Of a stretch of DNA of 64,000 bases, positions 50,689 to 59,805 are shown piece by piece. This stretch comes from Phycisphaerales bacterium (GTDB lineage Bacteria; Planctomycetota; Phycisphaerae; Phycisphaerales; SM1A02): positions 17,926 to 81,925 of the forward strand of contig JAQWMQ010000017.1 in NCBI GenBank assembly GCA_029246705.1, given 5' to 3'. Both the position numbers and the translations under genes were made by a program. Position 1 is the first letter of the stretch; each line of letters begins with the position of its first letter. The notes below the pieces were generated by a model, which was given only the letters and a program-made list of their open reading frames with translations, had not been told where the DNA came from and ran no database searches.

Positions 50689-51744
50689 TCAGTGCGCCTG
50701 CGAGCCGAGGCTCGCGTTGCAGACCGGGCACTGCACGTTCGCATCGGGACACCATTCGAGGCACCTGGGACAGGCCGGCAGCTCGACATCCAGTGCGGCA
50801 CCCACCAGGGCGCGACGGGACGCACGTTGATCCAGGGCGCTGGAAACCCAGAGTCCTGTGAGGAAGAGGATCAGCAGTCCGGTGGCGATGAACCCACCAT
50901 GATCCTGCACCAGAGATTTGATTTCCGGAGGCACGTCCGGCATGCCTTTCAACTTGTTCCCGAACAGGAGCACCGCCGCGCCGGCGACGAAGAGAGTCAG
51001 GTTGACCAGAGCACAGGCGAATCTTCGTGCAGACCTGCCCCATCGTTGCCGGAGCTGCTCGCCGGCATGGATCGCCTCGTAACGCGTGAGGAACGCGTCT
51101 TCGACATCAGGTGGAATGACCCAGTGTTCGATCAACTCGGACGTGTCCTTCGGGAGACTTTGCGCCTTGGTTGATGGCGTCACGGAGAGTCGTTGCCCGC
51201 ACTCACGGCAGCGATCGACGAGTTCGTTGCCGAAATTCCAGTGCGAACATGCGCGGCAGACCGGATGACCCATCTCGAAGGCCACCGTTCTCAGCCAGTT
51301 GGGCCTGAGCACCCTGAGCCACCTGAACGCGAGCAGAAATCCGACCGATGCGCCGAGCAACCCGGGGATGACCTCGACCAGGAAGACCAGCAGATCCGAA
51401 CCCAGCCAGCGATAGAGGTCGAGATTCGAGCTGTCGTAGACCGCATAGACCAAGGCGACCGGCAGCATCGGAGCGATGAGCCACGCGATGACCCAGAGAT
51501 CCTCCCGATCATGGAACAGCTTCTTGTTCTTGGCGACATCCCGCCTTGCGGCACGTGAGACGACTGCCTGCGTGTCATCTTGGTTCAGGGGCCAGGCGGC
51601 AACCATTTCTCGCGCGCTCCGCGAGAGCCGAGTGCGCAGCGACACCGAGTGACGTGTGGTGAGAACCTGTATGACCGCCATCGTGCTTTTTCGTTGTTTA
51701 CCCCTGGCGACCTGCACTGTATCCGTGGCAGGTCCCAACGCCAT
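50689..51744 (-). CDS. Membrane protein with two zinc-ribbon modules
   Basis: A 351-residue protein with four hydrophobic segments (WVIAWLIAPMLPVALVYAVYD; LLVFLVEVIPGLLGASVGFLLAF; FACALVNLTLFVAGAAVLLFG; GFIATGLLILFLTGLWVSS). Two cysteine-rich modules sit between and after them: CRACSHWNFGNELVDRCREC (about 167-186) and a C-terminal module (CPRCLEWCPDANVQCPVC). Both have the CxxC...CxxC spacing of zinc ribbons. GGAAAG precedes the ATG at 51744. The family is uncharacterised; it resembles the smaller zinc-ribbon protein at 49564-49977 in layout. Confidence 0.7.
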   Translation of the reverse strand: MALGPATDTVQVARGKQRKSTMAVIQVLTTRHSVSLRTRLSRSAREMVAAWPLNQDDTQAVVSRAARRDVAKNKKLFHDREDLWVIAWLIAPMLPVALVYAVYDSSNLDLYRWLGSDLLVFLVEVIPGLLGASVGFLLAFRWLRVLRPNWLRTVAFEMGHPVCRACSHWNFGNELVDRCRECGQRLSVTPSTKAQSLPKDTSELIEHWVIPPDVEDAFLTRYEAIHAGEQLRQRWGRSARRFACALVNLTLFVAGAAVLLFGNKLKGMPDVPPEIKSLVQDHGGFIATGLLILFLTGLWVSSALDQRASRRALVGAALDVELPACPRCLEWCPDANVQCPVCNASLGSQAH

Positions 51745-51927
51745 GTCTTTCCTTGAATCGACTGTTTTTCAGGGGCTTTCGCTTGGATGGTTGCCGACCG
51801 GTGCACGCGGCTCACGAATGGGGACACGCCTCAGGTCGAGAGCGTGAAGCCGAGATCACCACCGCTGAAGACCCCATCGTCGTCGGGATCGACCGAGAGG
51901 CAGGTACTCGCCTTGTTTCTGGGCTGC

Positions 51928-52698
51928 TCAGCCTGCGGCGAGCGCGATCTTTGGAAGCCCGTCGAGCCGACCACGGGCGATGGCGACGGCCTCGGGCGAA
52001 CGATCGAAGCCGATGTAGTGCCGACCGCTGGCCGCCGCGGCGACGAGCGTGGTGCCACTGCCGCACATGGGGTCGAGCACCGTACCGCCCGGTGGACAGC
52101 AGGCCCGGACCAACAGGTCAAGCAGTGCGATCGGTTTCTGGGTCGGCCAGCCGGTTCGTTCATGGGCCATGTTGTTGATCGACGGCACATCAAGCACGTC
52201 GGTCGACTTCTTCATCTGCCCGCGCAGTCGCTGCGAAGTCGCGGGCACCAAGGGCGGGTCGAAGTACCAGGTCTTCGCACTGGCGGTGTAGAAGAGGATG
52301 TCGTCGTGCTTGCGGGCGAAGCGCTTGGGCGATGAACCACCGAGCCCGTACTGCCAGATGAGGTGGTTCTGGAAGTGATCGGGGCCGAGCAGGTCCTCGA
52401 GCATCACCCGGAGGTGATGCGAGGTTCGCCAGTCGCAGTGGACCAGGATCGCTCCGGTCGGCGAAAGCGTGGCCAGCACGGCCTCAAGCCGCGGTCGCAT
52501 GAAGTCGATCCAGGCCTCGATCGAGGGCCAGCTGTCCTCGTAGGCATGACCCGCCCGGCCGGTCTGTCGTTTGCCGGTGGCGAAAGGTGGGTCGAGGTAG
52601 GCCAGCTCGACCGACAAACGACCTGATGCGGACGCTTCTGCAAGCCCAGGCAGGCGTTCAAGGCAGTCGCCGGGAAGGATGGAATCGCAAGTGTTCAT
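51928..52698 (-). CDS. Solitary DNA methyltransferase (beta class)
   Basis: A 256-residue site-specific DNA N4-cytosine/N6-adenine methyltransferase. Motif IV comes first (LAYLDPPFATGKRQTG, about residue 35) and the SAM-binding motif I is C-terminal (VLDPMCGSGTTLVAAAASGRHYIGFD). This motif order defines the beta class; motif I has DPMCGSGTT where DPFCGSGTT is usual. WPTQKPIALLDLLVRACCP is the typical pre-motif-I block. Starts at 52698 or 52710 are both possible. No restriction endonuclease, specificity subunit or vsr gene is adjacent, so it is orphan here and may be regulatory or phage-derived. Modification type (DPPF suggests N6-adenine or N4-cytosine) is unresolved. Confidence 0.88.
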   Translation of the reverse strand: MNTCDSILPGDCLERLPGLAEASASGRLSVELAYLDPPFATGKRQTGRAGHAYEDSWPSIEAWIDFMRPRLEAVLATLSPTGAILVHCDWRTSHHLRVMLEDLLGPDHFQNHLIWQYGLGGSSPKRFARKHDDILFYTASAKTWYFDPPLVPATSQRLRGQMKKSTDVLDVPSINNMAHERTGWPTQKPIALLDLLVRACCPPGGTVLDPMCGSGTTLVAAAASGRHYIGFDRSPEAVAIARGRLDGLPKIALAAG

Positions 52699-53057
52699 GA
52701 GTGTCGACATTCCTACGTCGATCCGATCGGGTTGCCAGCCTGAGAATTGGTGGCTGATGGAGCGTCTGTGCATGGGGAGAACGGAAGGCTGATTTCATAA
52801 ATACCTACCGCCCATGGGGTAACGGCATGCCCCCAGATTGCACGGTTCGGCATGACACCACCAAAGGCACTTGAGGGGCCCGGATATCGATGTCGCATGG
52901 TCGTTTCAAATCAGAATTTGATTTTAGGTAGTTGGATGCCTGCGGTGTACCCTAGGGGGCGAAAGCTACCTCCATACCGGGGGGTGATTGATGGCCGAAG
53001 TCCGTGCGGTTGCGCTGATTGGCGAACGTGCGGTTGGATGATGAACTGGAGCGACCG
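52699..53057. other. Gene-free region upstream of the giant DHOR gene
   Basis: About 350 bp between a divergent pair. It contains locally AT-rich stretches (around 52790-52805 and 52905-52930) and G-rich runs (ggggg near 52957 and 52979). A perfect 10-bp direct repeat cgtgcggttg occurs at 53003-53012 and 53027-53036. It probably holds promoters for both flanking genes. No RNA gene or known riboswitch was recognised. Confidence 0.4.
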
Positions 53058-56000
53058 ATGAGAATTGGACTCGTGTGGGCACTTCTCGCAAGCCTGCTGT
53101 CTGCAGGCCTGAGCAGCCCGACCCAAGCCCAAGTCACAACCCGTGAACTCCAGAAAGCCGGGGGCAAACTGCTTCCGGGGCTGGATGTCCTCGAGATCTC
53201 CAGCTATCAATCGGGCAAGCAGCGCTATCTCGCCCCTTTCAACAACTTCTCGGGTGATCTCGACGGCGCTCTCGGTCCCATCTTCAACGCGGTCTCCTGC
53301 ACCAGCTGCCATGACGATGATGCCGGCGATGGCACCTTCCTCGTCACCCAGTTCGGGCTCTTTGATGATGGCACCGAACTCTTTGACCCCCTGGATGACT
53401 TCGGCGGTCCGGTCCTGCAGGTCGACGGCAACCCGGGTGGTTCCTGCACGCTCGAGGTGATCCCCGACGGCCAGACCCTTGCAGACGGCACCGTACTGCC
53501 GGTCGCAAACGTCGTGGCCAGTCGCAGAACCCTGGGTTCACAAGGCTACGGACTGATCGAGGCCATCAGGGACGATCAGATCCTTGCCAACGAGACATTC
53601 CAGTCCGGCCTGACGGAATTCCTCGGTATCAACGGCCGGGTGCACTGGTCGGTGCCGCTGGAAGCCGTGGATGGCGTCGAACACGCCGGTCGGTTCGGCT
53701 GGAAGGCACAGCTCTCGACGGTTCGAAGCTTCACCGCGGACGCCTCACGGAACGAACTGGGACTGACCAACCAGTACATCACCAGCGAGAACCGCCCGAA
53801 CCAACCCGCATTGGAGTCCGGTGTCGCAGCGGACTGCGAGGACCAGACCACGGGCATGGACCCCGAGATGCCGGTGAACGGACTCTTCGTGGAGACCGTC
53901 ACCGCTTTCCAGCGCTACATGACCGGTCCACCGCAAAGCCCGCGCAGCGGAACCTCGGGCGAGAACACCTTCGGTCTGCTCGGCTGCGCCTTCTGCCACA
54001 TGCCCAGCTACGTCACCTCGAACCAGGTGGTCGAAGATGCGCTTCGCAACGTCACCATTCGCCCGTACACCGACTTCCTGCTGCACCAGATGGTCGATAT
54101 CGACGAGACCGGCGCCGTCACCGCCGGACGCGGCGACGGCATCGTCATCTACGGCACCGACGGAACCGTCAAGGCCGACCGGCACGAGATCCGCACCCCC
54201 GCGCTCTGGGGACTGCGTGAACGTGAACTGCTGATGCACGACGGCAGCGTCGACGTCACCGCACTCGGCTTCGATGCGGCGATCCGCGAGGTGATCGACC
54301 TCCACCGCGGCGAAGGCAACTTCTCGCGACTGGCCTTCGAGGCGATCGACTCCACCGAACAGCAGGAACTCATCGACTTCCTCGACACCCTGGGGCGCCT
54401 CGACTTCGATTTCGACGACGACGGCGCGCGTGACGCCGACGACCTGGCGCCCGCGCTCGCGTCCCTGGGCGTGATCGACTTCGATGCCCCCGAGGCGATC
54501 GCCGACCTCGACAGCAACGGCATCGTCGATTCGACCGAAGTGACGCTGCTCTTCGACCAGCTCACGCCCGGTGGCATGTTCGACGTCAACTTCAACAAGG
54601 TCGAGGACGACATCGACATCGCCCTTGGCCTGAGCGAGGACCTCGACCTCGACGGTGTTCCCGACGAGGCCGACGCCTCCTTCGACTGCGACAAGGATCG
54701 CTTCTGGCGATTCGGTTCCGGGGGCACGTTTCCCTTCCCGAACGGCAGCGGCACCGACCCCCTGGTGCGCTTGATCAACATCTCGGGCGTGTCGGCACCG
54801 ACCACCGACATCCGCTTGACCCTCACCGGGCTCTACCACCCGTGGGCGAGCCACCTGAACATCACCCTCACCCAGGTGCGTGACGGGTTCGCCGACACCA
54901 CCGTGACCGTCTGCACCGGTACCGAAGGCGCCAACTGGGACTTCGCCGGGACCTACGTCTTTTCGGATGACGGTCTCCTTGCAGTGGCCGACTCGGCAAA
55001 CCTGCACCCCGGCACCATGATGATGAGGGAAGCGGTCTACACCCTGTCACCGACCTTCTCCAGCACGTTCGCGGAAGCGTTCGCGGCGGACGGTCGTTCT
55101 CCCAACGGCCAGTGGATCCTCGAGATCGAGGACGACGAGGGTGGTTCCACTTCAGGCGGTCTTGATTCGTGGACCCTCGAGGTCACCATCGAGGGTTCCG
55201 ACCAGGACGACAGTGACGGCGACGGCGTTCCCGACTGCGCCGACGGTTGTCCGGACGACCCCTTCCGAACAGAACCGGGCGACTGCGGCTGCGGCAATGA
55301 CAACGACGACGACGGGACCTGCAACAGCGAGGATGGCTGTCCCTTCGACCCGGCGAAGACCGAGCCCGGTATCTGTGGATGCGGAGCGGTCGATGACGAC
55401 ACCGATACCGATGGTGACGGCGTCGCCGACTGCGCAGACGAGTGCCCGGAGGACCCGAAGAAGTCGGTCGCGGGTCAATGTGGGTGCGGGACTCCGGAAA
55501 CCGGCGACCAGAACGATGACGGCATTCCGGATTGCATCGAGTGCGAGGTGGACAGCGACCGTGACGGCGTGGTGAACTGCAACGATCCCTGCCCCTTCGA
55601 TCCGGATCCCGACTGCATCTGCCCCGACGGCGATTCCGACGGTGATGACTGCTGCGACGACGAGGATGGCTGCCCCGATGATCCGGCGAAGTGCGAGCCC
55701 GGCGAATGCGGGTGCGGCGTACCGGAAACCGGCGACTCCGACGGTGACGGCACCCACGACTGCATCGACGGCTGTCCCGACGATTTCGAGAAGACCGAGC
55801 CCGGTGACTGCGGCTGCGGCGTCGCCGAGACCGACCCCGACGATGACGGCACCCCCGACTGCATCGACGACTGTCCCGACGACCCCGAGAAGTCCGAGCC
55901 CGGCGACTGCGGGTGCGGCGTCGAGGACGCTCCGGGCTGCGGGCAAGCGGTCCAGTGGCGCGTCGAGGACGGCGGCAACGGACACTGGTATCAGCTTATC

Positions 56001-59000
56001 GTCCTTGAGGACCCGACCTTGTTGCCGGGGATCCTCGCGAATGCGCGTGGCGCACACCCGGCGACGCTCGTCACTCTGGAAGAGAGTGCATGGGCCTTCG
56101 CGAACATCGCCTCGGACCCCATGGGGTGGACCGAGATCGATGGCACCCTGGTCGGTCCTCGCATCGGGTTGTTCAGTCCCTGTGATGGCAACTGGTACTG
56201 GGTGACGGGTGAAGTCTTCGACTGGTCCGGCTGGGCTGCCGATGAACCGTCTTCGGACTGCGGCGGCGTCGTCCTGTATGCACCGGATGCCGGAACCGGA
56301 CCGCAGTCGACATGGGCGATGCTGGCCACCGTCGCGCCCGAGGGAGCACGTTCGATACTCCTCGAATGGTCCGCCGACTGCAACGATGACGGGATCGTGG
56401 ATCATGGCCAGATCCTGGATGGCGAACTCGCGGATGCCGATGGTTCCGGGGTACCCGATGTCTGCGAGATGCCGGCCCAGTGGGCGACGGAAGAAGGCGG
56501 AAACGGGCACTGGTACCAGTACGACACCACGCCTTTCCAACAACGTGATGATGCACGCTCCGCCGCGCTTGCGGCAGGTGGCGACCTGGTGTCGATCACG
56601 AGTTCCGGCGAGGATCTCTTCGTCGATCAACTCATCGACGTACTCAAGTACTCGACCAACTTCGACATCTTCACCGGCGGATACGATGCCGACGGGCAGT
56701 GGGCATGGTCCACGGGTGAGACGTGGAGCTTCACCGACTGGAACGACGTGGGCACCGGCCCCTGGGTGGAGATCGTCGGACGCATAAGCATGCCGAGTGC
56801 CTACCAACGTTGGGGCACGGCTGAAGACGGCGATTACATGACCTCGATCGTCGAATGGTCCGCCGACTGCAACGGCGACGGCATCGTCGACTACGGCCAG
56901 ATCCTTGATGGCACGCTCGCGGACACCGATGGCGACACCGTGCCTGATGACTGCGACATCTGCCCCGGTCACCGGGATGACCAGGATGCCGACGGCGACG
57001 GCGTGCCTGATGGTTGCGACATCTGCCCAGGTGAAGATGACACGGTGGACAGCGACAGCGACGGCACGCCCGACTGCCTCGACCCCTGCCCCGACTGGCC
57101 GGGCGACTGCTCGAAAGACGGCCAGACGCTCTACGTCATCGAAGGAGAATCGATCCAGGCCGCGATCGATCTCTGTCCCGATGGCGGAATCGTTTCGATC
57201 GGACCGGGCACCCATACCGGTACCGGCGACAGCGTCATCACGATGCCCGCGATCGGGATCACGATCATCGGCACGGCAGGCGCCGAGAGCACGATCATCG
57301 ATGGCGAAGACACCCGGCGCGGCCTCACCGGCATCGGTTGCGGTGACAACGGCACGGTGATCGAGAGCCTGACGTTCACCAACGGCCTGGCTGCCGAAGG
57401 TGGCGGAATGTACCTCGAAGCGTGCAGCCCGACCGTACGACTGTGCACGTTCGATTCGAATGAATCCACGACCAGCGGGACAGTGACGGGCGGCGGAGGC
57501 GCATTCATCCTTCAGAGCACGTCATCCTTCGAACAGTGCTTGTTCCTGAACAACATCGCCGCCGACGATGGTGGCGGAATCTGCATCAAGGACAGCACCG
57601 CGACCGTGTCCGACTGCACCTTCACCGGCAACAGTGCCCAGGATGGCGGCGGTGCGCACAACAACAACAGCGTGACCACCTTCACCAACTGCCAGTTCGA
57701 CTCGAACACGGCCACCAGCGATGGGGGCGGCTTGAACACCGCGTTCAAGAACGCCATTGCAAACGTGAACAACTGCACCTTCACGGCCAATGCGGCGAAC
57801 AGGGGCGGCGGCATCACCGTCCATCAGAGCACCGCGTTGATCGACGGATCGACCGCGACCGGCAACTCGGCCGGGTACGGCGGCGGCATGGCCAACTTCG
57901 AGTCGATCAGCGTGACGCTGACCAACTGCACGTTCGACACCAACACTGCCGTTCTTCAGGGCGGAGGCATGCTCAATGCGACCTCCGCGAGTCCGCAGCT
58001 GACCGACTGCACCTTCACGGGCAACAGCGTCACGGACGGTTCCGGCGGAGGCATGGACAACGACGGCAGTTGCAACCCCCTCCTCGAAAACTGCATGTTC
58101 ACCGGGAACTCCGCCCGGTACGGCGCAGGACTGCACAGCTACGACAACAGCAATCCGACGCTCACCGGATGTGAATTCACCGACAACACCGCCGAGCTCT
58201 TCGGGGGTGGTCTCCGTTGTGATGGCGGAACGGCCTTCCTGACCGACTGCATCATGACGGGCAACCTGGCCGGAACGAGCGGCGGCGGGGTCGGACTCTA
58301 CAACGGCAGCATTCTCGAAGTCACCGGCTCCAGGCTCTGCAGCAACGCACCGGACCAGATCGATGACGACTTCACCGACAATGGCGGCAACTGCATCACC
58401 GCGACCTGCGACACCGATTCGGACGGCACCTTCGACTGTGATGACAACTGCCCCGACGACCCCGAGAAGACCGAGCCCGGCGACTGTGGTTGCGGCGTCG
58501 CCGAGACCGATACCGACGAAGACGGCACCCCCGACTGCATCGACAACTGTCCCGAGGACCCCGAGAAGACCGAGCCCGGCGACTGTGGTTGCGGCGTCGC
58601 TGACACCGACACCGATGCGGACGGCACCCCCGACTGCAACGACGACTGCCCCACCTGGCCGGGCGACTGCACGGACGACGGGCAGACGATCCTGGTGAAC
58701 CTGGGTGACGGGCTGAGCATCGCCGACGCGATCACCGCCGCACCGGACGGCGGCACCGTCGTGGTCGGCGCGGGCACCTGGAACGAGGCGATCGACTTCG
58801 CGGGCCGGGCGATCACCATCCGGGCGGCTTCGGGCTTCGGGTCCGGCGCAACCGTGCTGGACGGCACCGGCCTGGAGACATCGATCGTCACCTTCGCAAA
58901 CGGCGAAGGCGCGGCCAGTGCACTGCAGGGCTTCACCCTGCAGAACGGCACCACGGGAACCGACGATCTCGTCACCGGGGTCCGAGTCGGCGGGGCGCTC

Positions 59001-59606
59001 TTCACCGACGGCACCGATCCCACCATCATCGACTGCGTCTTCCTCGACAACGAAGCCATCCAGGGTGGCGCGGTCTACCTGCGCGGAGGTGCGGTGACGA
59101 TCCAGGGCTGCTTCTTCAGCGGCAACATCGCAAGTGACACCGGCGGTGCACTCCAGGTCAACGGCGGAACACCGACACTTCTCGACACGACGATTCAACT
59201 GAATGTCGCGCTCAACGACGGTGGCGGCGTGAACTGGATCGCCGACGGCGGGCTGGCCACGGTCGAGGGCTGCACCATCATCCGAAACGAATCGATCACC
59301 ACTGATAGCGGCGGCATCAACGCGGTGTCGGCCACCACTGCACTGGAGATCTCCGGCACGGTGGTCTGCAACAACGAACCCGGCAATCTCGTCGGCGCCT
59401 TCAGCGACCTCGGCGGCAACACCCTCTGCGTCTGCCTGGGCGATCTCGACGGCGACGGTCAGATCAACGGATCGGACCTTTCGGTGCTGCTGGGCTACTG
59501 GGGACCGTGCGACCCGGATCTCTGCCTGGCGGATCTCGACGGCAACGGCCTGATCGACGGCGGAGACCTGACTCTCCTCCTCGGCAGCTGGGGAGCGTGC
59601 CCGTAG
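53058..59606 (+). CDS. Giant secreted di-heme oxidoreductase (DHOR) mosaic protein
   Basis: 2182 residues from the ATG at 53058 (CTGGAG upstream), starting with a signal peptide ending near TQAQV. Order: DHOR/thiol-oxidoreductase-like domain (about 40-500) with two heme motifs, CTSCH (about 80) and CAFCH (about 310), and GRFGWKAQLSTVRSF; EF-hand-like part; a proprotein-convertase-P-like beta-sandwich (about 550-714); thrombospondin type-3-like Ca repeats (about 714-957; DPEKSEPGDCGCGV); two lectin-like domains (about 964-1104, 1137-1270); more type-3 repeats; a parallel beta-helix (about 1357-1767); type-3 repeats in 99-bp tandem copies; a second beta-helix (about 1877-2114); and a duplicated dockerin-like tail. 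It is presumably extracellular or outer-surface. The di-heme domain suggests electron transfer or peroxidase-like chemistry. Confidence 0.85.
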   Translation: MRIGLVWALLASLLSAGLSSPTQAQVTTRELQKAGGKLLPGLDVLEISSYQSGKQRYLAPFNNFSGDLDGALGPIFNAVSCTSCHDDDAGDGTFLVTQFGLFDDGTELFDPLDDFGGPVLQVDGNPGGSCTLEVIPDGQTLADGTVLPVANVVASRRTLGSQGYGLIEAIRDDQILANETFQSGLTEFLGINGRVHWSVPLEAVDGVEHAGRFGWKAQLSTVRSFTADASRNELGLTNQYITSENRPNQPALESGVAADCEDQTTGMDPEMPVNGLFVETVTAFQRYMTGPPQSPRSGTSGENTFGLLGCAFCHMPSYVTSNQVVEDALRNVTIRPYTDFLLHQMVDIDETGAVTAGRGDGIVIYGTDGTVKADRHEIRTPALWGLRERELLMHDGSVDVTALGFDAAIREVIDLHRGEGNFSRLAFEAIDSTEQQELIDFLDTLGRLDFDFDDDGARDADDLAPALASLGVIDFDAPEAIADLDSNGIVDSTEVTLLFDQLTPGGMFDVNFNKVEDDIDIALGLSEDLDLDGVPDEADASFDCDKDRFWRFGSGGTFPFPNGSGTDPLVRLINISGVSAPTTDIRLTLTGLYHPWASHLNITLTQVRDGFADTTVTVCTGTEGANWDFAGTYVFSDDGLLAVADSANLHPGTMMMREAVYTLSPTFSSTFAEAFAADGRSPNGQWILEIEDDEGGSTSGGLDSWTLEVTIEGSDQDDSDGDGVPDCADGCPDDPFRTEPGDCGCGNDNDDDGTCNSEDGCPFDPAKTEPGICGCGAVDDDTDTDGDGVADCADECPEDPKKSVAGQCGCGTPETGDQNDDGIPDCIECEVDSDRDGVVNCNDPCPFDPDPDCICPDGDSDGDDCCDDEDGCPDDPAKCEPGECGCGVPETGDSDGDGTHDCIDGCPDDFEKTEPGDCGCGVAETDPDDDGTPDCIDDCPDDPEKSEPGDCGCGVEDAPGCGQAVQWRVEDGGNGHWYQLIVLEDPTLLPGILANARGAHPATLVTLEESAWAFANIASDPMGWTEIDGTLVGPRIGLFSPCDGNWYWVTGEVFDWSGWAADEPSSDCGGVVLYAPDAGTGPQSTWAMLATVAPEGARSILLEWSADCNDDGIVDHGQILDGELADADGSGVPDVCEMPAQWATEEGGNGHWYQYDTTPFQQRDDARSAALAAGGDLVSITSSGEDLFVDQLIDVLKYSTNFDIFTGGYDADGQWAWSTGETWSFTDWNDVGTGPWVEIVGRISMPSAYQRWGTAEDGDYMTSIVEWSADCNGDGIVDYGQILDGTLADTDGDTVPDDCDICPGHRDDQDADGDGVPDGCDICPGEDDTVDSDSDGTPDCLDPCPDWPGDCSKDGQTLYVIEGESIQAAIDLCPDGGIVSIGPGTHTGTGDSVITMPAIGITIIGTAGAESTIIDGEDTRRGLTGIGCGDNGTVIESLTFTNGLAAEGGGMYLEACSPTVRLCTFDSNESTTSGTVTGGGGAFILQSTSSFEQCLFLNNIAADDGGGICIKDSTATVSDCTFTGNSAQDGGGAHNNNSVTTFTNCQFDSNTATSDGGGLNTAFKNAIANVNNCTFTANAANRGGGITVHQSTALIDGSTATGNSAGYGGGMANFESISVTLTNCTFDTNTAVLQGGGMLNATSASPQLTDCTFTGNSVTDGSGGGMDNDGSCNPLLENCMFTGNSARYGAGLHSYDNSNPTLTGCEFTDNTAELFGGGLRCDGGTAFLTDCIMTGNLAGTSGGGVGLYNGSILEVTGSRLCSNAPDQIDDDFTDNGGNCITATCDTDSDGTFDCDDNCPDDPEKTEPGDCGCGVAETDTDEDGTPDCIDNCPEDPEKTEPGDCGCGVADTDTDADGTPDCNDDCPTWPGDCTDDGQTILVNLGDGLSIADAITAAPDGGTVVVGAGTWNEAIDFAGRAITIRAASGFGSGATVLDGTGLETSIVTFANGEGAASALQGFTLQNGTTGTDDLVTGVRVGGALFTDGTDPTIIDCVFLDNEAIQGGAVYLRGGAVTIQGCFFSGNIASDTGGALQVNGGTPTLLDTTIQLNVALNDGGGVNWIADGGLATVEGCTIIRNESITTDSGGINAVSATTALEISGTVVCNNEPGNLVGAFSDLGGNTLCVCLGDLDGDGQINGSDLSVLLGYWGPCDPDLCLADLDGNGLIDGGDLTLLLGSWGACP
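58461..58659 (+). repeat. 99-bp tandem repeat encoding type-3 calcium repeats
   Basis: Two adjacent 99-bp (33-residue) units encode CPDDPEKTEPGDCGCGVAET and then DTDEDGTPDCIDN. The first 40 bp or so of each are identical at DNA level (starting 58461 and 58560). Degenerate older copies lie at about 55240-55930. Recent in-frame duplication explains the identity. Confidence 0.8.
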
Positions 59607-59805
59607 ACCGCGGATCATCGGGCGCGGTTCGTGACCCTGGTTCCAAGGTGGTCAAAGGGTGGTGACTCGTTCCAACCGAGGTCCAATATGGACCTGAACG
59701 AAAGCCTGTTGCATATCGATACGTCCCGTTTCAGGATGCATGCTTCGCGCCGACCGGAGCGTGCGGTACCGTGCATGACCTGACAAGGCGCTTCTGGAGC
59801 AGAAC

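Noticed and set aside
52930..53040. G-rich segment upstream of the DHOR gene considered as a c-di-GMP or other riboswitch
   Set aside because: The conserved cores of the riboswitch classes I know could not be fitted; only G runs and a short direct repeat are present.
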